NCBI GenBank assembly: GCA_963840055.1
Contig: CAWIXM010000040.1
Location: 1 to 64,000 of the forward strand
DNA: 64,000 nucleotides
DNA from: Rhodoplanes sp963840055
Lineage (GTDB): Bacteria; Pseudomonadota; Alphaproteobacteria; Rhizobiales; Xanthobacteraceae
Reading direction: 5' to 3'
Shown: positions 22,803 to 31,424 of the stretch, one piece after another
Numbering within the stretch: the stretch's first letter is position 1
Layout of the letters: each line of letters begins with the position of its first letter
Translations under genes and position numbers: made by a program
The notes under the pieces: generated by a model
Databases searched by the model: none
The model's input: only the letters and a program-made list of their open reading frames with translations
What the model was told of the DNA's origin: nothing

Positions 22803-24860
22803 ATGCCTTCGACCGAGTTCTTCTTTCTCCGGCCTTACTGGTTGCTGCTCATGATCCCCGCACTGTGGCTGGTCTGGCTCGCCATGCGCGGCAACAAGCG
22901 GGGTATCGATACTGCCTGGAGCCGGCTCGTCGATCCGCATCTTCTGGCCGCCCTTTCGGTCAGCAAGACAAGCGGGGCGCGTTCGCGGTGGCTCCCGGCA
23001 GTCTTGGGCGCTGGCCTGTTGGCCGCAACCGTCGCGATGGCCGGGCCGACCTGGAGGAAGATTGAGCTGCCGTCGTACCAGTCCAAGCAGCCCGTCGTTG
23101 TCGCGATGAGCCTTGCCCAGTCGATGAATGCCGACGACATCAAGCCGTCGCGCCTCGTCCGCGCCGGCCACAAGCTCAGAGACATTCTTCAGCGCCAGGA
23201 CGGCGGCGATGTCGGATTCGTGATCTATTCGGATCGCCCATTCACCGCGTCACCACTGACGGAGGACGGCGAAGTCATTCGTCAGATGCTTCCCGAGCTT
23301 TCGACCGGCCTGATGCCGGTTCTCGGCAACCGGGCCGACCTCGCCATCACAAGGGCGACGGACCTGTTGAAGAATGCCGGCGCTACCGGCGGCAACATCA
23401 TCGTCTTGGCCGACAGCCCCGGGTCTAATGCGGCGGCCAGCGTCGCCGCGGCGCAAGCGGCGCGCGCGGACGGCTATAAGGTCGATGTGATCGGGATTGG
23501 AACCGACAAGGGCGCAACGCTGCGCACGGCGTCGGGCGAGCCCATCACCGGAGAGAACGGCGCCGCCATGCGAGCGCCATTCGACGCGAACGGCCTGCGC
23601 CGTATCGCCGCCGCCGGCGGTGGCGTCTACGCGCCCCTGACGGCGAATAATTCAGACGTGAAGAGTGTCCTGCCGCAATCCGCCTTCGACCAAGCAAGCG
23701 TCACGACGAAGCAGGTTAATTTCAAGGCGGACGGCTGGGCCGACATGGGCTACTGGCTTTTGCTTGTGCCGGTGTTGCTCGCACCGTTGGCGTTCCGACG
23801 CAATGTCGTCCTGGTGTTGCCGCTGGCCCTCGTTCTGATGGCGGGCCTGCCATCCGGCCGCGCCGAGGCCGCGACGCTCGCGAACTTTTGGAAGACGCCT
23901 GACCAGCAGGGCGCCGCCGCATTCGCCGACCGCGCCTACGCGGCCGCAGCAAAGACATTCGAGGATAATCGCTGGCGCGCCGCCTCGCTCTATCGCGGCG
24001 GCGACTATGCGACCGCAGCCCAGACGCTTGCCGGCGGCGCGACGGTCGATGACGCCTATAATCGCGGCAATGCGCTGGCGAAGTCCGGCGATCTTGAAGG
24101 CGCGCTCGGTGCCTATGACAAGGCACTGAAGTTGCAGCCCGGCGACGCGGACGCGCGATTCAATCGCGACCTGGTGGCGAAGCTGCTTGAGCAGCAGAAG
24201 CAAAAGCAACGGCAACAGAAACAACAACAGCAGAAGCAACAGCAGGGCAGCCAAGGTCAGGACCAGCAGAAAGCAGCAGCAGGGCGGCCAGGGCAGGACC
24301 AGCAGCAGAACAGAAGGGCGGCCAGGGTCAGGACCAGCAGCAGGCTAACCAGCAACAGAAGGGCGGCCAAGGTCAGGACCAGCAGCAGTCCAAGCAGCAG
24401 CAGCAGAAGGGCGGCCAAGGTCAGAACCAGCAGCAGGCCAACCAGCAACAGAAGGGCGGCCAGGGTCAGGACCAGCAGCAGGCCAACCAGCAGCAGCAGA
24501 AGGGCGCTCAGGGTCAGAACCAGGAGCAGGCCAACCAGCAGCAGCAGAAGGCGGCCAGGGCCAGAACCAGCAGCAGCCGGTTCGCGCGAGCAGACACCGG
24601 CCCAGGCTCGCGCTCAGGACGGTGCTGCGGGGCGAAAGGAGAAGAGTGCCTTCCGCAAGGCGATGGACGAGATCCTCAAGGGCAATGCGGGCGATCGGGC
24701 GAAGCGGAAGGACGCGGCCGAGCCACCGAAGGTGGCGGCGTCCGGCCAAGGCATAACGGAAAAGGAGCAAGCCAACGAACAGATGCTCCGCAGCGTTCCC
24801 GACGATGCATCCGGACTGCTGAGGGCGCGCATCCGCCAGTACTACGCTCGAATCCGCTGA
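22803..24860 (+). CDS. BatB/BatC-type VWA-TPR membrane protein
   Basis: 685 aa fusion of a BatB-like VWA protein and a BatC-like TPR. Two N-terminal helices are followed by a VWA domain (about 90-300) in which the DxSxS metal motif is degenerate, reading SLAQS in AMSLAQSMNADDI. Helices around 315-355 precede TPR repeats (DDAYNRGNALAKSGDLEGALGAYDKALKL). From about 470 to 605 the protein is a low-complexity segment. Here the nucleotide repeats would encode Gly/Gln-rich units (GGQGQDQQQ), but the open frame reads them as Arg/Ser-rich sequence. The normal frame returns at EQTPAQARAQDG and ends with a conserved-looking tail. Several compensating small indels are needed to explain this. Confidence 0.85.
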   Translation: MPSTEFFFLRPYWLLLMIPALWLVWLAMRGNKRGIDTAWSRLVDPHLLAALSVSKTSGARSRWLPAVLGAGLLAATVAMAGPTWRKIELPSYQSKQPVVVAMSLAQSMNADDIKPSRLVRAGHKLRDILQRQDGGDVGFVIYSDRPFTASPLTEDGEVIRQMLPELSTGLMPVLGNRADLAITRATDLLKNAGATGGNIIVLADSPGSNAAASVAAAQAARADGYKVDVIGIGTDKGATLRTASGEPITGENGAAMRAPFDANGLRRIAAAGGGVYAPLTANNSDVKSVLPQSAFDQASVTTKQVNFKADGWADMGYWLLLVPVLLAPLAFRRNVVLVLPLALVLMAGLPSGRAEAATLANFWKTPDQQGAAAFADRAYAAAAKTFEDNRWRAASLYRGGDYATAAQTLAGGATVDDAYNRGNALAKSGDLEGALGAYDKALKLQPGDADARFNRDLVAKLLEQQKQKQRQQKQQQQKQQQGSQGQDQQKAAAGRPGQDQQQNRRAARVRTSSRLTSNRRAAKVRTSSSPSSSSRRAAKVRTSSRPTSNRRAARVRTSSRPTSSSRRALRVRTRSRPTSSSRRRPGPEPAAAGSREQTPAQARAQDGAAGRKEKSAFRKAMDEILKGNAGDRAKRKDAAEPPKVAASGQGITEKEQANEQMLRSVPDDASGLLRARIRQYYARIR
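24200..24590 (+). repeat. Degenerate glutamine-rich tandem repeats inside batB/C
   Basis: Imperfect repeats of about 42-50 bp built from GGCGGCCAAGGTCAG, then CAG runs and GCCAACCAGCAGCAG. In one frame they encode GGQGQDQQQANQQQK-type units, but unit lengths vary by one or two bases (for example AAAGCAGCAG, AGGGCAGGACC, GAAGGCGGCC), so the frame drifts. Confidence 0.75.
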
Positions 24861-24887
24861 CGACTTGCATCCGATGGGAGCACGGAA

Positions 24888-26733
24888 ATGAAAAGCCTGA
24901 CGATAAAATCGCTCACCGCTTCAACCGCGCTGGTCGTTGTCTTGGCCTCTTGCGGGCTGGCGCTTGCCGACGTCCGCGCCTCGCTTAGCCAAAGCCAGGT
25001 CGCGCTGGGCGACAGCTTTGCGCTTCGCCTCGAGGCGAGCGGTCAGCCTGACGGCAGCGCGCCCGATCTCATGCCCCTCGAAAAGGAATTCAAGATCGAG
25101 GGCTCCGGCCAAACGTCGATGACGAACGTGATCAACGGCGCCGTCTCGCGGTCGCACGGCTGGACGATCACTCTCTCGCCCAAGGTGACCGGCAACCTCA
25201 CCATTCCGGCGATCAAGGTCGGCTCCGAGTCAAGCAAGCCGATGAGCATCGCGGTGGTTGACGCTGCGACGCTGCCTAGGGCCGACTTGGCGAGCACCGG
25301 CCTGCAGGTCGACATGACGGTTCCTGACGGAACCCATTATGTGCAGCAGCAGATCCCGGTCACCGTTCGTATCATGGCGACAGCGGGGCTGCATGATGTC
25401 GAGCTGAGCGAACCGTCGGCGCCCGATGTCATCGTGAAGAAGACCGGTGAAGACAAGAGCTACACCGAAACGATCGCGGGCAAGTCGGTTGCAGTGGTCG
25501 AACGCACCTACCTGGTGACGCCGCAGAAAAGCGGCGAGCTCGTCCTGCCGCCGGTGGTCCTGCGCGGCTATGTCGACGATCCCAACGCCAGCCGCTCGAT
25601 TTTCGGTGACGACGACCCGTTCGATGACTTCAGGAAGCAGTTCGGATTTTCGAACTTCGGCGGGCTCGCTGCTTGATCGCATGATGAACCAGGGGCAAGA
25701 AGTCACGGCGCGGTCCAAGCCGCTCAAGCTGAAGATCGAAGCTCGACCGGGCCAGCAGGCGAGCTGGTTCCTGCCCGCCAAGAACGTCAAGCTCGTGTCC
25801 CAGTGGCAGCCGGCAAATCCCGTCTTTAAGGTCGGCGAGGCGAACTCGAAAATCGTCCAGCTCGTCGCGCTCGGCGCCTCGAAGGAACAATTGCCGGATC
25901 TCCATTTCAACGACGTCAACGGCGCGCGCATCTACGTCGATCGTGTCGACGACCGCTCGGTTGACACCGGCCAGGGAACAGCCGCGATCAAGCAATATAC
26001 GCTGTCCATTGTCCCGACCCGCGCTGGCGCCGTCACGCTGCCGGGCGTCGAGGTCAACTGGCTCGACACCGCGGTCGGCAAACAGAAGACGGCGAAGCTT
26101 TCCGCTGAGACCATTCAGGTCGGCGGCGCGACGACGGCGAATTCTTCGCAGGCCGCGCCTCAGCCTGCGACAGCGGTGAAGGCGGCCGCCAGCGGCGAAC
26201 CCGCTCCTGGGGTCGCGGACGCAGGCGATCGACAGATCGCGATCCTGGGTGGCTCAGCCATTGCGTTGATGTTTGCCGCGGCCCTGGCGCTGTGGTGGAA
26301 GAGGCGGCGCAGGCCCGATCCGTCGCGGCCGCTCGATGCCGCGGCGCCGCGCGAGACCGCCAAGACTGCATTTTCGCCGAACACGCAAACACCGGCAGAG
26401 AAGCAAGAGGGCGCGGCCTCAGCCTTCCGCCAGGCGTGCAAGCGTAACGACGCAAAGCAGGCTATCTCCAACCTGCAAAGGTGGTTCTCCGCAAGCGGCG
26501 TCAACCCGCACACGCTGACCTCGCCGGCTGCGCAGCAATTCAGAGCAGGGATGCAGGACCTCGAAGCTTGTCTCTACAAGGAGACGAAGGCCAGCCGCTG
26601 GGACGGTCGCGCTCTCCTGAAAGCATTTGATGCGATGCGCGAGGAAGCCGGCACCCAATTGTGTCGCACGCCTACAACAGGCAACCTTCCGCCGCTTTAT
26701 CGGGGGCAGCGAACCATCGATCGGGCTGCCTGA
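24888..26733 (+). pseudogene. batD: BatD-family protein, frameshifted
   Basis: BatD (BAM-associated oxygen tolerance family) is an exported protein with Ig-like repeats and a C-terminal membrane anchor. The signal peptide is at residues 1-27 (TASTALVVVLASCGLALA). The first frame runs to 25676 after FSNFGGLAA. The second continues from SLLDRMMNQGQEVTARSKPLKL to 26733, including the anchor ILGGSAIALMFAAALALWW. The break is in GGCGGGCTC near 25661; one G fewer restores a single 614-aa protein. The conserved DDDPFDDF just before the break and the VTARSKPLKL after it show that both halves belong together. Last gene of the MoxR/Bat operon. Confidence 0.87.
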
Positions 26734-26797
26734 CGTGTTATCGCTGCTACGGACCCTATAGCAGATGAATTGATGTGGAATCGATCAATCTCTCACC

Positions 26798-26880
26798 GTC
26801 ATCGCCCGCGCAAGCGGGCGATCCAGTAAACACGAACGTTCACCGTGATTACTGGATGCTCCGCCTTCGCGGAGCATGAC
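26798..26880. repeat. Composite palindromic element GTCAT...ATGAC, copy 1
   Basis: Two hairpins, CGCCCGCGCAAGCGGGCG and TGCTCCGCCTTCGCGGAGCA, joined by ATCCAGTA and TACTGGAT, which pair with each other, and bounded by GTCAT/ATGAC. The arrangement matches 26917-27008 and 44893-44993, so this is a dispersed family. The 391-base stretch 26734-27125 holds these two elements and no gene that I can support. Confidence 0.75.
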
Positions 26881-26916
26881 CACCGGGTGAGGGACGACGG
26901 CTGAAGTCCTTCACTC

Positions 26917-27008
26917 GTCACCGCCGGGCGGCGACCCGGCGGTCCATGCTGCCATTCTGTGCGCTCGGACAGGCCCAATGGATTGCCGGGTCAAGGCCCG
27001 GCAATGAC
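26917..27008. repeat. Composite palindromic element, copy 2
   Basis: GTCACCGCCGGGCGGCGACC and GGATTGCCGGGTCAAGGCCC lie in the two halves, the second ending CGGCAATGAC. GTCCAT and TGGATT pair in the middle. Same layout as copy 1 with different hairpin arms. Confidence 0.7.
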
Positions 27009-27125
27009 GAAATGGGGCGTAGCCCTTGCTCGCGCTGCGTGCGGCCGCTAGCGTTACCGCGACGGTAGAGCTAATTTTTTGCATCAATTTGATATCTCGA
27101 ATTAATCCTTAGGATGCCTGACCCC

Positions 27126-27725
27126 TCACTCCGCGATCGCATCCTGTGACGCCACTACGGTGGCGAAGCGGTCGGCGAGCGCGGCGAGCGCGTTGCGGTG
27201 CACATCCGCGGCGGGAATGGTCGCTCCGGTGATCGGATCGGCGAGATCGCGCGTCGCGGCCGCGTCTGCGATGATCGTTGCACGCAATCCGAGATCGATC
27301 GCCGCGCGCGCGGTCGCCTCCACGCACATGTGAGTCATGAACCCGACCACGATGATCACCGAGCGATGCAACGCGTGCAACCGGTCGGCGAGGTCGGTGC
27401 TCGCAAACGCATTGGGCAGGCTCTTGGTCAGGACCGGTTCGCCTGGCGCCGGCGCAGCGCGCGCAGCGATCTCGACGCCTCGTGAGCCCGGCGCGAACAA
27501 CTTGCCGGACTTGGCGTGATGCACGATGTGGATCACCGGCGTACGTTGCGCGCGGGCGCGCGCAAGCAGGCGGCCGATCTCGTCCAGCGCCGCCGTCACC
27601 CCCGGCAGCGGAAGCGCGCCATCGACATATTCGCGCTGCGCGTCGATGACGACCACGACGGCGTCGCCAAGCCGCGCGGGCGCGGGCGTCACGCCGGCAA
27701 GTTCGAGCAAAGTCATCGGCCGCAT
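27126..27725 (-). CDS. Isochorismatase-like cysteine hydrolase
   Basis: About 199 aa of the isochorismatase/nicotinamidase fold. The catalytic Asp is in AVVVVIDAQREYVDGALPLP and the nucleophilic Cys in GFMTHMCVEATARAAIDLG, each in the canonical context; a Lys in the HHAKSGK region could complete the triad. The substrate cannot be told (amide hydrolysis is likely). The start is ambiguous between ATG at 27725 (GGGA upstream) and ATG at 27716. It stands alone between palindromic repeats and a tiny membrane peptide gene. Confidence 0.85.
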   Translation of the reverse strand: MRPMTLLELAGVTPAPARLGDAVVVVIDAQREYVDGALPLPGVTAALDEIGRLLARARAQRTPVIHIVHHAKSGKLFAPGSRGVEIAARAAPAPGEPVLTKSLPNAFASTDLADRLHALHRSVIIVVGFMTHMCVEATARAAIDLGLRATIIADAAATRDLADPITGATIPAADVHRNALAALADRFATVVASQDAIAE

Positions 27726-27873
27726 CCGAGCATTCCCAGGTATCCGCAAGGCCAAGCGCCGAGATTAAGCGCGGCCGTCCATGCGCGATCTTTGAATGCC
27801 GCGGCAGTCAGACTGCGCGCCACGTATCATGCCAATCATCGATAGAGTGTAGAGGAGGATGCGCAGAAAATAA

Positions 27874-27957
27874 TCAGAATGCGCCCAGGAGAATTGCAGC
27901 GATAAAAGCAAACGCAACGCAAGTCGCGATGTAGTTGACTTTAACCGAGAGCTCCAC
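27874..27957 (-). CDS. 27-aa single-helix membrane peptide
   Basis: GTG start with GGAG 6-7 bases upstream, then 27 codons and TGA. The peptide is short and amphipathic at the front (MELSVKVNYIA) with a continuous hydrophobic segment (VAFAFIAAILLGAF) to the C-terminus, consistent with one membrane span. It has no recognised family. The good ribosome-binding site and the helix make it credible, but a 27-codon reading can occur by chance. The surrounding region 27756-28099 holds nothing else I can support. Confidence 0.5.
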   Translation of the reverse strand: MELSVKVNYIATCVAFAFIAAILLGAF

Positions 27958-28099
27958 CGTCTTGCTCCGTCCTAATTTCTACCGAGCTCAATTTACCATG
28001 CGCTGAGGCGGTCCCAAAACAAGAAAAACATGCTGCGGCGCACCTTCTGCCTGCAAAGTTTTGCTGCACCGCAATCATATCCGATTTGTTCTTTGTCGA

Positions 28100-28504
28100 C
28101 TATCGCACCTCGACTGCGACCGTATGCTCGCGCACCGGCCGATCTTCCCATGGCCGCAGATTGACGAAGGTCAGCTCAGCGCGCCCCGCGCTGACCCCCT
28201 CGAGCGACCAGCGGTGACGACCCGGCGCGCCAATCGGCGGGCGGTCGGAGGCTGGCCGCGAATAGCCCTGGTCGACGAGCTTCACGATCGCGGCGTTCTT
28301 GCTGCGCTGAGCATCGAAGCGCCAAACATAGCCCGTGGAGGGATTTTCCGTGAGTTCGACTACCGCGCTCGCGCCAGGCGCGAGGACGACGCTTTGCTCG
28401 CTCGTCTGCACCTGCGCGAAAGCCGTCGTCAACGCCGTCGCGACTTCACCGCCAAGGAACGCCGCCGACGCCAGCACGCAAACGAGCGCACTTTTTCCGA
28501 TCAT
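28100..28504 (-). CDS. Chagasin-family (I42) cysteine protease inhibitor, exported
   Basis: 134 aa with an N-terminal signal peptide (SALVCVLASAAFLGGEVATA). The three inhibitory loops of the chagasin family are visible in order: NPSTGYVW (BC loop, NPTTGY type), GAPGRHRW (DE loop, GxGG-like but divergent) and RPWE (FG loop, RPW). Such proteins block papain-type cysteine proteases. It lies 75 bases downstream of an amidase gene on the same strand. This is the second secreted protease inhibitor in the window, after the Kazal protein at 1185. Confidence 0.85.
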   Translation of the reverse strand: MIGKSALVCVLASAAFLGGEVATALTTAFAQVQTSEQSVVLAPGASAVVELTENPSTGYVWRFDAQRSKNAAIVKLVDQGYSRPASDRPPIGAPGRHRWSLEGVSAGRAELTFVNLRPWEDRPVREHTVAVEVR

Positions 28505-28579
28505 GCGCCGGCCTTCTCCCGCGAACGCTGCTGCCGCACGGCGCGAACCGCCTGGCTTGCCTGCACCGTCACACCGCGG

Positions 28580-29860
28580 TCACCTCTCTCCATGTGATCG
28601 GGCAATCGCCTGCTCGATGAACAGCGCCGCTTCGAGCGCGGAGCGATCGCGTGCGAAACGGCCGACGATCTGGACACCGAGCGGCAGATGCGCCGAATCG
28701 ACCTCGCCCGCGACATTAATGCAGGGAGCGCCCATCAGCGTCCACAGTCGGTTGAATGTGGTGCCGCCGGTCGAGTGCAAAGTTTTCGGCGCGGCGCCGG
28801 GGGCAGACGGCGTAATGAGCACATCGGTGTCAGTCATCAGATCGGCGAGCGCCTGGCGGGCGCGCCGCGCCGTCCGCCGCGCGCTGTCGTAGTCGTCGGC
28901 GCTGATCTTGCTCGCTTCGTCGAGCATGGCGCGCAGCTTCGGGCCGATCTCGTCCCGGTGGTAGTCGTATTCGAAGGCTAGCGCGCGATAAGCTTCGTAG
29001 TCCTGGATCGCCCCATGGGCGCGAAATGCGTCTTCGAAGATCGGCGGCAGCCGAACCTCCTCCATTCGGGCGCCGGCCCCGCTCGCTATGCGCGCGGCAT
29101 GCTCGACCGCGGTCTGCATCGCATCGCTTGCCTCGGCCCAGACGTGGGTCCGCACGAGCGCGATGCGCGGCGCGGCGGGCTGCGCCCGATCAATGCGCAG
29201 ATCCCGCCCGGTGATCGCGGCGGCGGCGAACGCGACATCGGCTGTGCTCGCCGCAAACAGCCCGCCGGTGTCGAGCGACCAGGCGAGCGGCTTGCACCCC
29301 ACCATCGGCAGCAACTTGAACGACGGCTTGTAGCCCGCGACCCCGCAATAGGCGGCCGGGCGAATCACGGAGCCGCCGGTCTGGGTGCCGACCGCGATCG
29401 GGAGCATGCCGGCGGCGACTGCCGCCGCCGCGCCCGAGGAGGACCCGCCCGGCGTATGCTCCGGGTTATGCGGATTGCGCGTGCCGGCCGGATCAAAAAA
29501 GGCAAGCGGCGTCATGACCGTCTTGCCAAGAATAATCCCTCCGGCGCGGCGGATCATCGAGACGAGCGCGGCGTCGCTTGCCGGCTGGTGGCCCGCATAG
29601 ATCGGCGAGCCGTAGGCGGTCGGCAGGTCCGCGGTGTCGAACAAATCCTTGACGCCGACCGGCAGCCCACGCAGCGGCGCTGCGATCAGCTCGGCGGCTC
29701 GGTCCTGCGCCCGTTGCCGCGCCCTATCGAGATCGAGTATGGCGAAAGCCCCGATCTCCTCCTCCCGCTGGGCGATCGCCTCAGCACAAAGGTCGAGCAC
29801 GTCGGCTGGTGTGATCTCGCCGCCCTCGATCCGGCCAGCGAGTTCGAGCGCGCTCAGCAT
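28580..29860 (-). CDS. Amidase signature family enzyme
   Basis: 426 aa amidase. The Ser-cis-Ser-Lys machinery is present: Lys in LPVGVKDLFDTADL, the glycine/serine loop HTPGGSSSGAAAAVAAGM, and the nucleophile in VGTQTGGSVIRPAAYCGV. Family members hydrolyse amides such as aryl or allophanate-type substrates; GatA is unlikely because gatC and gatB are not nearby. ATG at 29860 (MLSALELAGRIEGGEITP) matches the usual N-terminus; a longer reading adds 26 unmatched residues. Confidence 0.88.
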   Translation of the reverse strand: MLSALELAGRIEGGEITPADVLDLCAEAIAQREEEIGAFAILDLDRARQRAQDRAAELIAAPLRGLPVGVKDLFDTADLPTAYGSPIYAGHQPASDAALVSMIRRAGGIILGKTVMTPLAFFDPAGTRNPHNPEHTPGGSSSGAAAAVAAGMLPIAVGTQTGGSVIRPAAYCGVAGYKPSFKLLPMVGCKPLAWSLDTGGLFAASTADVAFAAAAITGRDLRIDRAQPAAPRIALVRTHVWAEASDAMQTAVEHAARIASGAGARMEEVRLPPIFEDAFRAHGAIQDYEAYRALAFEYDYHRDEIGPKLRAMLDEASKISADDYDSARRTARRARQALADLMTDTDVLITPSAPGAAPKTLHSTGGTTFNRLWTLMGAPCINVAGEVDSAHLPLGVQIVGRFARDRSALEAALFIEQAIARSHGER

Positions 29861-30071
29861 CTGTTCTCCAAGTCGCGGCAGGCGCGAGTCATCTGCGCTG
29901 GGACGGCCTCGCACGCCTTGCCCGGTCCGAAGTTGCAAGCGACTTTTCGCGCCCGGACCCCTCGGCCAGCCCCCACGCTCTACAGTGACTAGTTAACCAT
30001 GCGCAATAAGCCGACGCTACCGATGAGTAACGTTGAGGCATCCTTAACGGACTTCATTGCAAGCTCCGCGC

Positions 30072-31280
30072 ATGACGCGCGACGTTCGCTTGTATCTTGT
30101 GGGCTCGCTCGTTCTCGTTCTGCTCGCCGGTTGTGGCCGCAATTTCTTCGCTCAGCGTGAGCCCTGGCGACGCGAGGCCGAGATCCAGTGCCTGAAGTCG
30201 GGGTCCGTGAAACCGGGCCCGGCGGTCGCGTTGCTGTCGCCGATCGACGGTCCGGGAATTTGCGGAGCCGATTTTCCATTCAAGGTTTCGGCGCTCGGCG
30301 AGAGCCCGATGCTCGGCTATACCGACGAGCCCATACGGCCGCCCGGCGTGATTCGCGGCGCCGCCAGGCGTCCCTATTCCGCTCCGCCAGCGACGTATTC
30401 GCGTGAGCCGGGTTCGCTCGATCTCACGGCGCCTGGGCGTGCGCCCGGTCCTTCGGAGCCTGGCGCCTATGGGCAGCGTTCCCTCTCCAGTGGTGCGCCG
30501 GCCGATGGGGGCCGCGGTGGCCAGTCTGCGGTAACCCAGAACCCGCTGCCGCCGCTCGATTCGGGCGCTGGGTCGCCGCCCTATCCGCCGCGCGATCCGA
30601 CCTACGGAGAAAGCGTGCCGGTTTCGCCCTCTCGCGAAGCGCCGCTCACGACGCAATCGGTCGCCGCCACGGTTACGCCTGCGGCGACGCTTGCCTGTCC
30701 CGTCGTTTCGGCGCTCGATCGCTGGGTCTCCGAAGCGATCCAGCCGGCGGCGCAGCGCTGGTTTGGCCAACCGGTCGTCGAAATCAAACAGATTTCCTCC
30801 TATTCATGCCGCGGCATGAACGGCAATCCGTATTCCCACATTTCCGAGCATGCATTCGGCAATGCGCTCGACATCTCCGCCTTCGTTCTCGCCGACGGCC
30901 ATGCCATCACCGTCAGGCGCGGCTGGGTGGGCACGCCGGAAGAGCAAGGTTTTCTGCGCGACGTCCAGTCCGCCGCGTGCAATATATTCTCGACCGTGCT
31001 CGCCCCCGGCTCCAACCGATTCCATTACGACCACATCCATGTCGATCTGATGCGGCGCGACAGCAGGCGACAAATCTGCGAGCCGGCCGCGATTCCGGGC
31101 GAGGTGGTCGCCGCCCGCGCCCGTGCGCGCGGCGGCTACGCCCGCAGCCGTGCACGCGACCCCGGCGTCACGGGGACGATCACGCGGCGTCCTCGCGCAG
31201 AAATCGGTCGCAGCCGCCTTCCTGCCGCCCAATTCGAGGACGACCGAGACAACTCGAGCGCGGTCCCCGGCGAGGATTGA
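30072..31280 (+). CDS. Extensin-like C-terminal domain lipoprotein
   Basis: 402 aa. Lipoprotein signal LVGSLVLVLLAGCG (lipobox LAGC). A cysteine-containing segment (about 30-75) is followed by a long proline/glycine/serine-rich linker (about 90-200) and the extensin-like domain (about 210-335). That domain holds SEHAFGNALDIS and HYDHIHVDLM, the metal-binding pattern of the D-Ala-D-Ala carboxypeptidase/M15-like fold, so a cell-wall role in the periplasm is plausible. A basic, arginine-rich tail follows. The ATG at 30072 is preferred; a TTG at 30057 adds five residues. Confidence 0.85.
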   Translation: MTRDVRLYLVGSLVLVLLAGCGRNFFAQREPWRREAEIQCLKSGSVKPGPAVALLSPIDGPGICGADFPFKVSALGESPMLGYTDEPIRPPGVIRGAARRPYSAPPATYSREPGSLDLTAPGRAPGPSEPGAYGQRSLSSGAPADGGRGGQSAVTQNPLPPLDSGAGSPPYPPRDPTYGESVPVSPSREAPLTTQSVAATVTPAATLACPVVSALDRWVSEAIQPAAQRWFGQPVVEIKQISSYSCRGMNGNPYSHISEHAFGNALDISAFVLADGHAITVRRGWVGTPEEQGFLRDVQSAACNIFSTVLAPGSNRFHYDHIHVDLMRRDSRRQICEPAAIPGEVVAARARARGGYARSRARDPGVTGTITRRPRAEIGRSRLPAAQFEDDRDNSSAVPGED

Positions 31281-31424
31281 CGCAGTTTTCAAGCGCTAGA
31301 CCGCGGGGGTATTATAAATCGGCGTATATTTGACTTTATACACGCATAAATTGGACAGACAATCCCCCCTTGACCAGACGCATCGGGGCGAAGACTTTCC
31401 GCGGGGGCGACGGAGATAGTTAGC

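Noticed and set aside
24200..24590. Possible CRISPR array
   Set aside because: The repeats are in-gene glutamine-rich coding repeats with no unique spacers of constant length. No other CRISPR-like array was seen in the window.
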